Part shown: positions 18,048 to 25,751 of the stretch, in pieces
Layout: each line of letters starts with the position of its first letter
How positions within the stretch are numbered: the first letter of the stretch is position 1
NCBI RefSeq assembly: GCF_901827205.1
Contig: NZ_LR594676.1
Span: forward strand, 1 to 64,000
Direction of reading: 5' to 3'
Length of the DNA: 64,000 nt
Origin: Variovorax sp. PBS-H4
GTDB lineage: Bacteria; Pseudomonadota; Gammaproteobacteria; Burkholderiales; Burkholderiaceae_C
The notes under the pieces: model-generated
The model's input: the letters and a program-made list of their open reading frames with translations, nothing else
Database searches by the model: none
Told to the model about the DNA's origin: nothing
Position numbers and translations under genes: made by a program

Positions 18048-18494
18048 GTGCCGACCATGACTTTTCGACCAGTAGGCGGTGGAGAACTCGCGCGCATGCT
18101 CGGCGTTGGTCGTGCACGGGCCGGACAACTCGTCCGCCAACCCGACTTCCCACCGCCGGCGGCTCAGCTATCCAACGGGTCGGTGTGGAATCTGACGGAT
18201 ATCTTGGCGTGGGCCGGTGCCCGCACCCATGCACGTGACCTCGATCTGTCTGTCCTGGACGACATACCGGAGCTGTCCGGAGATCCCGGCCGGCTCGTCG
18301 GTCGGCGTGAGGTGGAACTCTTGATCGGCCGGTCGAAGACACAGGTCAACAGGCTCCTCGAAGCCCACGACTTTCCCCAACCCCTTGCGCGGCTGGGCGC
18401 CGGTTCTGTCTGGGCGCTGCCCGCAGTGCAGGCCTGGGCTGCAGCCGCCGGTCGTGAACTGAACCTCGACGTACTGGAGCAGGAGCAGACATGA
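18048..18494 (+). CDS. Tandem helix-turn-helix protein (AlpA/excisionase-like)
   Basis: A 148-residue protein made of two similar ~55-residue units. Unit one is ELARMLGVGRARAGQLV, DFPPPAAQLSNGSVWNLTDI and LAWA. Unit two is EVELLIGRSKTQVNRLL, DFPQPLARLGAGSVWALPAV and QAWA. Each unit resembles the AlpA/MerR-like winged HTH of excisionases and phage regulators, with the F-P-x-P and W-x-L signatures. Two linked copies would bind two half-sites. A mirror-image repeat lies just upstream. It overlaps the next gene by four bases. The GTG at 18048 and the ATG at 18057 are both possible starts. Confidence 0.75.
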   Translation: MPTMTFRPVGGGELARMLGVGRARAGQLVRQPDFPPPAAQLSNGSVWNLTDILAWAGARTHARDLDLSVLDDIPELSGDPGRLVGRREVELLIGRSKTQVNRLLEAHDFPQPLARLGAGSVWALPAVQAWAAAAGRELNLDVLEQEQT

Positions 18495-18691
18495 TCCCGA
18501 TCGGCTTACTGACCCGACAGCTCCGAGAAACGCTCGAGGTGGCCGCGAACGCCTCCGGGCCTCAGCGGCTCGCTGCACGGCTGGAGCTCGAAGAATTGAC
18601 CGATCGGATCCTCGAGGCGCGGATCCTTGACGGCATCGACCCGGTACCGAATCGAGTCGACATCTCACACCCTGAGCGGGATCTGCCATGA
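18491..18691 (+). CDS. Small hypothetical protein
   Basis: A 66-residue, mostly helical, acidic protein (GLLTRQLRETLEVAANA, then LEELTDRILEARILDGIDP). It overlaps both neighbours by ATGA, so it is likely translated as part of the 18048-19680 operon. Function unknown. Confidence 0.6.
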   Translation: MIPIGLLTRQLRETLEVAANASGPQRLAARLELEELTDRILEARILDGIDPVPNRVDISHPERDLP

Positions 18692-19680
18692 GCTGGTCGC
18701 CGGCGCGGTCTGAGGACATGCAGCTTGCCGGCACCGACGAGCTCGGCGCGATCCTGGGCCGCACTCGCTGAAAATTGTTGAACGACATCACAGCCGCAGC
18801 CAAAGCAGGCAAACCACCCCGGGACACCCATCGTCAGGTGAGGGTTGATGCCCGGTGGGGGTGGACCTGCTGGGAGGTCGACGCCGAAGACGGCCGCGCC
18901 CTGATCGAGATAGCGGTGATTCGACCCGGGACCGGCCGCAAGAACCGCACCCTGCTCATGGCCAACTCCGACAATGCCGGGCGGCTCCGCCTTCTGGGTG
19001 GCATCGGTGGGACCGTGGTCGGTGCTGTCGGCGGCCTGGCCGGGTTCGCGGCCACCAGCCCGGCGTTGCTCATCGCCGGCACCGGCGGCGCCGCAGGAGT
19101 CGGTGCCGGGATGTGGGTGCGGCGCAGGTGGAACCGGTGGCTGGGCGACGCGGTGCGGTTCCAGGACGACGACGCAATCCTGTCTCGGCTGCCGGCTGCC
19201 CGGGCGGCACGGAGCATGAACCTGATCAATTTCAAGATCGGCGACTTCCACCAGCACATGGACGCAGTCGCCCGCCAACACGGCACCGAACCGGTCCCGT
19301 TGCCGCTGGACCAAACCATCGACTACCTGTTGGACGAGATCCACCAAGCAGTGTGGGATCTGGCGAGCGGGCAGACCGCCAACACCGATGGTGAGGTGCT
19401 GGTCGAGCTGTGGCGGGTCAGCAAGGCCGTCGACGACGCGATCAACGCAGCCTGGTCGACCTGGCACGCCTCCCAGGTCGTAATCCCACCGCCCCCTGTC
19501 GTGCCCGAGCCGGCACCCTTGCCCGCCACCCCGGCCGAAACCCCACCCGACCCGGCGTTGCAGCGCCCGACGGTTGACCGGCTGAGCCGGCTCACCGGTT
19601 CGGTGCGCGATGCCCACACCGCCACCAGCCAAGCTGCCCAAGATGTGCGGGAGATCAACCAACGCGACCTGGGCCGGTAA
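18688..19680 (+). pseudogene. Membrane protein gene interrupted by an in-frame TGA
   Basis: Reading from the ATG at 18688, which overlaps the previous stop, the frame runs LGAILGRTR, hits TGA at 18769-18771 and continues in the same frame as KLLNDITAAAKAG to the stop at 19680. Without the TGA this is one 330-residue protein. With it, translation would have to restart at the TTG codons at 18775/18778, giving 301 residues. The protein has two TM segments (around LGGIGGTVVGAVGGLAGFAA and ALLIAGTGGAAGVGAGM), then a soluble helical part with a Pro-rich linker. The TGA may be a real nonsense mutation, a read error or a readthrough site. Function unknown. Confidence 0.6.
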
Positions 19681-19688
19681 TTGTCCGA

Positions 19689-19889
19689 TCAGCGCAGCAG
19701 CGCCGCCGCGATCAGTTCCCGGACGCTGACGCCCAGCACGATGCTGGCGGCCAGCCCGATGACCCTGGCGATGACGGTCCGGACGAACCTTAGGACCAGG
19801 ACCAGCCCGCCGATGACCACGGCGGCGCCGAGCAGCCAGGTCCACCACGGTGCGGCCGCGATCTGCGCCTGCAGATCCGCGGGGTTCAC
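19689..19889 (-). CDS. Small membrane protein coupled to nuclease gene
   Basis: A 66-residue protein, GTG start at 19889 overlapping the nuclease stop (GTGA). It has a short soluble N-terminus (VNPADLQAQIAAAPW), a TM segment (WTWLLGAAVVIGGLVLVLRF) and a second hydrophobic helix (VIGLAASIVLGVSV). It is probably co-translated with the secreted nuclease. Function unknown. The gene is convergent with the 18688-19680 gene. Confidence 0.6.
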   Translation of the reverse strand: MNPADLQAQIAAAPWWTWLLGAAVVIGGLVLVLRFVRTVIARVIGLAASIVLGVSVRELIAAALLR

Positions 19890-20437
19890 GGCCCACCGTC
19901 GCAGGTGTCGGCGGACCACAGACCCACACCCGTGGTGCGGGCGGTGTTCTCGCGGGCCTGGAACTGCTGCTGATATCGGCGAGGCTGGTCGTAGGTGTAC
20001 TCGTGGGCAAACCCTCCTGCGATCAGTTCCGCGTTCACCAACGTTCCACCGTCAGGGCCTGTCCATACGAAAGCCGGTGTGCAGCCGTACTTGTCGACCT
20101 CACCCTGGGACGGATCGGTTTCCAGCCACACGCTGATGGCGGCGAGCAGCTCGGTGGTGCGGGCGGTCGCCTCCGGGCCGAAACACTCCAGGGTCTGGGT
20201 GTCTTCGGGGCTGTCCAAACCGATCAGCCGCACCCGGACCGGGTCGGCACCGGGATCGGTGATGACGGCGATGGTGTCACCGTCAATCACGTACGCCACC
20301 GGGTAAGGGCCGGCCGGCGCGACCGCAGGTTGCAGCTGCTCCACCGCCTCCGGGGCTGCAGCGGGGGGGGCGGTCGTGAACGGTTGGCAGCCGACGCACA
20401 CCAGCCCCACCGCGGCCGCGAGGAAGAGATCTCTCAT
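19886..20437 (-). CDS. Thermonuclease-like lipoprotein (SNase fold)
   Basis: A 183-residue exported protein. Residues 1-17 end in the lipobox VCVGC. The SNase core follows: VIDGDTIAV and VRVRLIGLDSPED give the calcium-site aspartates, one catalytic Arg and Glu. In staphylococcal nuclease a second catalytic Arg lies in YGRG. Here the matching place reads KYGCTPAFVW, with Cys for Arg, so activity may be weak or changed. It would act outside the membrane on DNA. It starts at ATG 20437, overlapping the stop of a small broken gene by ATGA. The downstream membrane gene overlaps its stop. Confidence 0.8.
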   Translation of the reverse strand: MRDLFLAAAVGLVCVGCQPFTTAPPAAAPEAVEQLQPAVAPAGPYPVAYVIDGDTIAVITDPGADPVRVRLIGLDSPEDTQTLECFGPEATARTTELLAAISVWLETDPSQGEVDKYGCTPAFVWTGPDGGTLVNAELIAGGFAHEYTYDQPRRYQQQFQARENTARTTGVGLWSADTCDGGP

Positions 20438-20632
20438 CGGGCGGCCTGCACGGTCAGCAGCTGGGCGGCGGGGTAGGAGATCCGGCTGGGGATGCCGGCG
20501 AACTCGACCAGAGCCGCAGCGGGGAAGCCCTGCAGCCGCGGGTGCCCCGAGCACCCACCGCGGCGGGCCACCCGGATCGGGCAGCACCACATCCCCGGCC
20601 TGCAACTGCCACGCAGGTTTCGTCATCGCCAT
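20434..20632 (-). pseudogene. Small frameshifted gene upstream of nuclease
   Basis: From ATG 20632 the frame reads MAMTKPAWQLQAGDVVLPDP then GGPPRWVLG and continues in frame into the nuclease gene. A second frame carries the other plausible half, GFPAAALVEFAGIPSRISYP then AAQLLTVQAAR, and ends at a TGA that overlaps the nuclease ATG. A one-base shift near 20530 would join them into a ~65-residue protein. The second frame alone also opens at an ATG around 20590. A decayed counterpart occurs at about 48245-48330. Function unknown. Confidence 0.4.
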
Positions 20633-20788
20633 CACCCACCATTCCTCCCACCTGGTCTGTCCGACGGAGCATCCCACCGACCACCGGCAGTGACCCCGCA
20701 GCCGTGGTTCGCGCTCCCGCCGATGGAGGTGTCGCCCATCCGCGGCCGGCTCGGCTGGGCGAGAACATCTCGTCACATAGGGATGTCG

Positions 20789-21628
20789 TCAGCGGTCGGT
20801 AGGTAGTTCGAGCTGGCCGTCCACGACGGTGACGCACCGGCCACCCACCCAGATACTGCCATCAGCCGCAGAAGTGACGAAGACCTGGCCTTCTCTTTGC
20901 AGGGCGGTGCCCTGTCTCACGGTGTATTGCGGGGGCAGAACCCCCAGTGGGATCAGCCAGACCGCGAAGGCGGCATTGAGGCTCCCGGTCACCGGATCTT
21001 CTCCAGCGCCCGGGTCGAATGCTCTCACTTCGTAGTCGGCCGGGCCCTGCAGATCCCGCCCGATCACACCGATCGACAGCTCACCCGACTTCGACAGGTC
21101 CGGCTGCAGGGACCGCACCGTCTCGGCCGAATCCAGGACGACCCCGACCCAGCCGGGGCCGTTGTCGGCCCATTCGACCCGCAGGACCTGATCCTGTCCG
21201 ACGCCCAGCGCTGACAGTGTCTTGTTCAGGACTTCGGGTTCCACCGGGCCGGACTTCAGCAGCGCGGGTGCACGAAAGGCCAGACCGTCGTCGGTGCGTC
21301 GAATGCCGACCAGCCCGATCCCGCACTCCTGCATGATCTCCGATCCTGCCGCGACTCCTCCAGCTTCAAGCCACGCATGGGCGCTGCCCAGGGTCGGGTG
21401 CCCGGCGAACGGCAGCTCACCCCCGGGGGTGAAGATCCGCAGACGGTAGTCGGCCTCGGCGATCGTCGGGCGCAGCAGGAAGGTCGTCTCCGACAAGTTC
21501 GTCCACCGGGCGAATGCCGCCAACTGCTCGTCATCGAGGCAATCAGCTCCGTGCACGACCGCCACCGGGTTGCCCAGCAACGCGGCTGGCGCGAAGACAT
21601 CGACCTGGGAAAAGAGGAAACGGGGCAT
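20789..21628 (-). CDS. PhzF-family isomerase/epimerase
   Basis: A 279-residue protein of the PhzF (diaminopimelate-epimerase-like) fold, whose members isomerise small metabolites. Seen are the N-terminal VDVFAPAALLGNPVAVV, TNLSETTFL with the catalytic Glu (E47), ELPFAGHPTLGSAHAW and the C-terminal GAGEDPVTGSLNAAFA. Length and motifs are full, so it should be active. The substrate is unknown, as no phenazine genes are present. ATG 21628 has AGGAGG upstream. It stands alone. Confidence 0.9.
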   Translation of the reverse strand: MPRFLFSQVDVFAPAALLGNPVAVVHGADCLDDEQLAAFARWTNLSETTFLLRPTIAEADYRLRIFTPGGELPFAGHPTLGSAHAWLEAGGVAAGSEIMQECGIGLVGIRRTDDGLAFRAPALLKSGPVEPEVLNKTLSALGVGQDQVLRVEWADNGPGWVGVVLDSAETVRSLQPDLSKSGELSIGVIGRDLQGPADYEVRAFDPGAGEDPVTGSLNAAFAVWLIPLGVLPPQYTVRQGTALQREGQVFVTSAADGSIWVGGRCVTVVDGQLELPTDR

Positions 21629-22108
21629 GAAACGGTCCTCCTGACAGACAACCACGGCCACCCGCATCCGCGAAAGGCCTTTGCAGCCTTGCACACTCGC
21701 GTCGTGGCCAGCAATGAGGACGTGAGTCAGTCACCCCCATTTCTCACCAGCCCATCCGACGGTGCGTCTCACTCATCATCGACAGCGGCCCGCGAGGGCC
21801 GGCCAACAGCGAGGCCCCCTCAGAATCGGACATGGACAGGCAAATGGCCCGAAACCTGCGATCCGGAACGTTGTCTCGCTCTCACTTTGTCCACAGGCGA
21901 GGACACTGTCGGTGGTGGTCACTACCATCTACAGTCGAAGGTCGGCCCCGCCAACCCACCCCGTTTGGTGCGGTGCAGTCGCCCCCCAATGCCTGCCCCC
22001 AGGGCCGGCCTTCACCCCCGCCAACTCGTCGCTGAAACCAGAGCTGCAGTGCCGGTGCAGCTCGCTACCCTGCGGCCGACCGACGTACCGGCGACGAGGG
22101 AGTCCGCG
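21629..22108. other. Non-coding stretch between PhzF and a small TM gene
   Basis: 480 bases with no convincing gene. Long frames here lack codon-position bias and have no ribosome sites. It should hold the divergent promoters for the two flanking genes. Confidence 0.4.
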
Positions 22109-22318
22109 ATGCATCCTCACCAGCAGCACCGCAGAACCCAGGAACGAGCCTTCTGGGGCGCCGTCGGCGCCGACGAGGCCCGTCGGCGAAAGAAGAAGGA
22201 CCGCAAGGGCTCAGCGGCTCCTACCCGCGGCCCCATAGGCCAGCTCGTGGAGTTCGTGGTGGCAGCGATGATCATCTGGGGTGTCATCGAACTGCTCCTG
22301 GCCTTCCAGCGCCACTGA
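22109..22318 (+). CDS. Small single-TM protein
   Basis: A 69-residue protein starting at ATG 22109, with GAGGGA upstream. It has a charged N-terminal half (HPHQQHRRTQERAFW, then DEARRRKKKDRKG) and one C-terminal TM helix (EFVVAAMIIWGVIELLLAF). A positively charged cytoplasmic part and a C-terminal anchor are predicted. Function unknown. Confidence 0.55.
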   Translation: MHPHQQHRRTQERAFWGAVGADEARRRKKKDRKGSAAPTRGPIGQLVEFVVAAMIIWGVIELLLAFQRH

Positions 22319-22334
22319 TCGTGGGAGGTCGCGC

Positions 22335-22593
22335 GTGGGTACGGCCAGGTCCATGGCCAGCCCGAACGCGGTGGACACCATCCGCAGACTGCACGAACTG
22401 TGAGGCCACCTGGCCGACCTACCTGCCAATCAGGGTCCGGCCATCCCTGGTCGACGAGCTCGCCCACCTCAGCGACACCGTCTACGGCTACCTGCACGAC
22501 CCGGGCCTGACAGACGGTCCGCAGCAGGGCCCCGACTACCTGCAGGCGCTCGTCGGGCGCTCCTACGACATCCTCGACCGGCTTCTGCCCTGA
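22335..22593 (+). pseudogene. Broken small helical protein
   Basis: From GTG 22335 the frame reads MGTARSMASPNAVDTIRRLH then EL, meets TGA at 22401-22403, continues GHLADLPANQGP, and then must shift by one base near 22440 to reach VDELAHLSDTVYGYLHDPG and DYLQALVGRSYDILDRLLP. The three pieces make one sensible ~85-residue helical protein. Nonsense plus frameshift means it is dead, or the sequence has two errors. Confidence 0.5.
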
Positions 22594-22781
22594 ACGAGCT
22601 CCCACACCCTGGTGCGGGGCGCCGGCAATCCTTGCCGCGGCCGTCTCGTCCACGTCCGGGCAGCGGGGTTCGATGCGGTGCCGCTGTCGGGGTGGCTTTC
22701 CTCCGACTGAGTGATGAGTGGCGGCGTGATGTCCGTGTTAGCGTTCACACGTTCAACTACTTGGCCATTGGGGAGAAATTC

Positions 22782-23552
22782 ATGCTGCGCAAACGGATGT
22801 GGGCCGCGCCCACCGGTGTCCTGATCGGTGCCGTGGCAATGGCTCTCGCAGCCTCGCCCGCGTACGCAGCAGACTCCGTACTCACCTACCAGCCGGGCAC
22901 CGACGGATCGTCCGGCACCGCCACCCTCACCGTCACCGACGTCGAACCGGGCCTGCCAGTTTTCATCGAGTTCAATCAGGGCATCGGCGGGCCCGTGGCG
23001 ACCGGCCCGCAGGCCGTCGTCATCTTCACCTGCGACCCGGAGACCAGCCAATGGTTCTACACCGACGGTGCGCAGAGCGTGGCGGTCGACAGCGTCACGG
23101 TGTACACCGCTGACGAAGAGCCACCGCAGACCTTGTTCCTCGACGAGGCGCTGTGCCTGCCCGTGCCGCCGTCGTCGTCCTCCGCCCCGTCCTCGGCCCC
23201 GTCGTCAGAGGTGCCGTCGTCTGCACCGTCGACGGTGTCCACTGACGTCGTGTCCTCGCCGCCGGTCAGTTCGTCACCGGCCGTGACCGACTCCGCCGCA
23301 TCGACTGTCGTATCGACCTCGACGTCCGGATCGGAGAGCGTCGCGCCGACCACCGCGGCATCGACCTCGACGGCCGCCGCGCCGGCTGCGACCACCGCGG
23401 CGACCACAAGCGCTGCCCACGCGGGTCCTGCTCTGGCCGCCACCGGCACCGCCCCCGAAAGTGCCCTCTACACCGCGCTCGCTCTACTGGCCGGCGGTGC
23501 AGGTCTTGCCTACCTCGGGACCAAGCAGCGTCGACGTCACTCGCACTCCTGA
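22782..23552 (+). CDS. LAxTG-anchored surface protein (paralogue 1)
   Basis: A 256-residue secreted protein. Residues 1-29 are a signal peptide ending SPAYAA. Residues 30-125 form a small beta-rich domain. Then comes a Ser/Thr/Pro/Ala-rich stalk that should cross the wall. The C-terminus has LAATG, a hydrophobic helix (ALYTALALLAGGAGLAYLG) and KQRRRHSHS, which is a class E sortase signal. GGGGAG precedes the ATG. The last ~90 residues are nearly identical to the protein at 59567-60346, with four substitutions and a two-residue indel, and the following terminator is shared too. Ligand or role unknown. Confidence 0.85.
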   Translation: MLRKRMWAAPTGVLIGAVAMALAASPAYAADSVLTYQPGTDGSSGTATLTVTDVEPGLPVFIEFNQGIGGPVATGPQAVVIFTCDPETSQWFYTDGAQSVAVDSVTVYTADEEPPQTLFLDEALCLPVPPSSSSAPSSAPSSEVPSSAPSTVSTDVVSSPPVSSSPAVTDSAASTVVSTSTSGSESVAPTTAASTSTAAAPAATTAATTSAAHAGPALAATGTAPESALYTALALLAGGAGLAYLGTKQRRRHSHS

Positions 23553-23592
23553 ACTGACAACAGGTCCAGAACGATCTGACAGCAGGTCCAGC

Positions 23593-23626
23593 AACGGGCC
23601 CCTCGCCACTGGCGGGGGCCCGTTTT
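23593..23626 (+). terminator. Intrinsic terminator of surface gene 1
   Basis: AACGGGCCCC and GGGGCCCGTT pair around a short loop and are followed by TTTT. The same structure follows the paralogue at 59.5 kb. Confidence 0.85.
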
Positions 23627-23768
23627 GTATCGTCCCCAGCTCTACAGCTGTCGACAAGGACAGCTGAGTGCCACAAAGGCGGCATTTCGGACATACCCGG
23701 CATGGCTTCGGGACTATTCGTCCGGCTGTCTTCGGGCGGTCGCAAAGGTATGAGGGAGGTATGAGAAA

Positions 23769-23804
23769 GTGCGGTCCCGCCTTTACCCGGGGACGGGACC
23801 GCAC
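23769..23804. terminator. Hairpin in the 23.6-23.9 kb gap
   Basis: GTGCGGTCCCG (23769-23779) and CGGGACCGCAC (23794-23804) are exact complements. The 354-base gap 23553-23906 otherwise holds no gene I can see. Confidence 0.55.
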
Positions 23805-23906
23805 AGACCTGCCTGGTCATGACGACTCGCAGGGCCACAATAATGTAGCAGGTGCGGGGGAGAGGGGCGGCGCGATCCCCCTGCCGTTCACGTTGTCGCT
23901 TAAAGT

Positions 23907-24563
23907 GTGTGCGTGAGGCCGCCAGGGGTGCATCGTCGAGTTCGTGAGCTTCAAGCTGCGGATTGGGATCAGCTGTTCGCAAGGCCGGACCTGCTTTTGC
24001 GGGCGCATCTGTCAGTTTTCATCGATCTCAGCAGCCGCCTGTGGTTCATGGACCGGCCCATGGAAGGCGTTCTCGAGCGCTACTTTACAGTCCGGCAATA
24101 TTTGGACGACCCGCATCAGTTGCGAACGGGGACAGCTTTCGAGACGGCATGTCTTCGTTCGGTGGACATGCTCGGGCCCTATCTGGACCGCTGGGACAGC
24201 GCCAGCCTCACGTCGGCATCGCTGGACGAGGTCGAAGCCCTCCGCCCGCCACTGCTCGAGATTCCCGCGACGATCCTGGTCGGCGGTGCAGGGCGTGAGG
24301 CCCACCTTGAGCTGCGCTGCTGGAACCGGGCGAACTGTCTGCTCGAGGGGATCATCTCCCCTTACCGCGCCGCCAGCGGCATCGCCCGCCTGCAGTACGA
24401 CAACCCCGTGGGTTGCAGGGAGATAGTTGACGTCTTCGATCCGCTGGTCACCCGATACGAGGACTTCCCAGAGGATCGAGAAGCCCTTGATCACACCATC
24501 ATCGGACTGCTTCGCGGCTATGTCAGATCGGACCCCCACCAGGGTGCTGCCGGCGATCGATGA
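23907..24563 (+). CDS. Hypothetical protein, 218 residues
   Basis: A soluble, mostly helical protein: RVRELQAADWDQLFARPDLL, RAHLSVFIDLSSRLWFMDRP and so on, with WNRANCLLEG in the middle. Codon use is typical of the window. I do not recognise a family or motif. The GTG at 23907 or the GTG at 23913 could be the start. It is convergent with the membrane gene at 24590-24883. Confidence 0.6.
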   Translation: MCVRPPGVHRRVRELQAADWDQLFARPDLLLRAHLSVFIDLSSRLWFMDRPMEGVLERYFTVRQYLDDPHQLRTGTAFETACLRSVDMLGPYLDRWDSASLTSASLDEVEALRPPLLEIPATILVGGAGREAHLELRCWNRANCLLEGIISPYRAASGIARLQYDNPVGCREIVDVFDPLVTRYEDFPEDREALDHTIIGLLRGYVRSDPHQGAAGDR

Positions 24564-24589
24564 TCGATCTGGTCACGGCACCGCAGCTG

Positions 24590-24883
24590 TCAGCTGGGAG
24601 TTCCCAGGTTGGCCAGGAAGAACAGCCCGAACAGGATGCAGCCGATCGCGATGCAGATCGCCGCGGCGAGCGGCGCGTTGACGTTCCGTGGGTTGAGCTG
24701 GTACTCGGCAGGTGGTTCGAGCACTTCGTCAGCCAAGGTGAAGTTGTGTCGGGCCTGTGACTGGCTGAGTTTCGCCCGGCGTCGCATGGCTGCGGCGATG
24801 ACGGCCGAGTCGATGTCGTCCTGGGCCCAGGGGTGAAGCTCGACCGTGGCGGCGGGGGTTCGGAGAGCTTTGCGGTTGTTCAT
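24590..24883 (-). CDS. Small membrane protein downstream of BldD-like regulator
   Basis: A 97-residue protein with a charged N-terminal ~70 residues (DDIDSAVIAAAMRRRAKLSQ) and one C-terminal TM helix (AAAICIAIGCILFGLFFLA). Its ATG at 24883 overlaps the regulator stop by ATGA, so the two are an operon. The function is unknown. It could be a membrane partner of the regulator, but that is inference from coupling only. Confidence 0.6.
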   Translation of the reverse strand: MNNRKALRTPAATVELHPWAQDDIDSAVIAAAMRRRAKLSQSQARHNFTLADEVLEPPAEYQLNPRNVNAPLAAAICIAIGCILFGLFFLANLGTPS

Positions 24884-25545
24884 GTCGCATCTTTCATCAG
24901 GACCTGAGGTCCACACAGCGCAACCGAAAGATTCGCGCTGTCGGGATGGTAAATGTGGGAATCAGGACCGGGACCTGCGGGTGCTGCCGATCCGGACGGC
25001 CTGCGGTCAGCCATTTTTGAGATGCGGCTTTTCTTTTTGAGAAGCCCCCATTGTTTGATCATGGCGTGCAGTTCGTGGTCGGTCTTGTTGTAGAGGATGC
25101 AGAGGTGTCGTCGTTGCTCAGGGGTGATGACATAGAAGCTGAGCTGACGGCGTGGATCCATGGCCAGGACGAGACGTCGAAGCGGACCGATGTCGGCCGC
25201 GACGCTTTTGTGGACCGCGGCGATGGAAAGCACAATCTCGTGATGGAGGTCTTCCTGGACGGCGGTATCTTTTCGGCCGGCCGGCAGAGGACTGGGCTGG
25301 GCGGGGGCGAGAAGTTCATGCACCGGGACCTGGTAGAGCTGGGCAAGCTCGACGAGCCGGAACACACCGATCTTGCGGGAGCCGCGTTCGTAGGCGCCGA
25401 GCGATCCGCTGGTGATGACGCCCCCGGTGATCGCTTCCACGCCGAGCAGGCTGAAGCCCCGTCGAAGTCGATGCTGTCGCAGCCGCTCTCCCAAGACCTT
25501 CTGGAAGTCCTCGTGGCGAAGAGGTTCAAACTGTGTCGCCGTCAT
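24880..25545 (-). CDS. BldD-like XRE-family transcriptional regulator
   Basis: A 221-residue protein. The N-terminal domain FQKVLGERLRQHRLRRGFSL, LGVEAITGG, SLGAYERGSRKIG and LAQLYQVPVHELLAP has the layout of the actinobacterial BldD DNA-binding domain. The C-terminal part (LHHEIVLSIAAVHKSV, RRQLSFYVITPEQRRHLCIL) differs from BldD, and I do not see BldD's full c-di-GMP motif. It probably regulates its own operon or envelope genes. The tail carries a disordered stretch (residues ~185-205). The downstream membrane gene is coupled. An AGAGGG site precedes the ATG at 25545. Confidence 0.7.
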   Translation of the reverse strand: MTATQFEPLRHEDFQKVLGERLRQHRLRRGFSLLGVEAITGGVITSGSLGAYERGSRKIGVFRLVELAQLYQVPVHELLAPAQPSPLPAGRKDTAVQEDLHHEIVLSIAAVHKSVAADIGPLRRLVLAMDPRRQLSFYVITPEQRRHLCILYNKTDHELHAMIKQWGLLKKKSRISKMADRRPSGSAAPAGPGPDSHIYHPDSANLSVALCGPQVLMKDAT

Positions 25546-25642
25546 CGGAGCCCTCTGCTCTGTACAGATCGGGCCCCGACCAGCAAGCCCTGACACCAGG
25601 TTGTTGTGCTGCTGCTCCACCCGGGGACAGCCCCGATGGAAA

Positions 25643-25688
25643 CTGTGGTCCCGAACCCGATCCAGGCGGATCGGTTTCGGGACCACAG
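25643..25688. terminator. Long bidirectional terminator
   Basis: Twenty-base arms (25643-25662 and 25669-25688), CTGTGGTCCCG... and ...CGGGACCACAG, with one or two internal mismatches. They lie between the surface gene ending at 25752 and the regulator beginning at 25545. Confidence 0.8.
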
Positions 25689-25751
25689 GTGCTGCGGTAG
25701 TGCGGTGGTGCGGTGTTACGTCATCTCAACGGTCGAGATGAGGGTGTTCGG

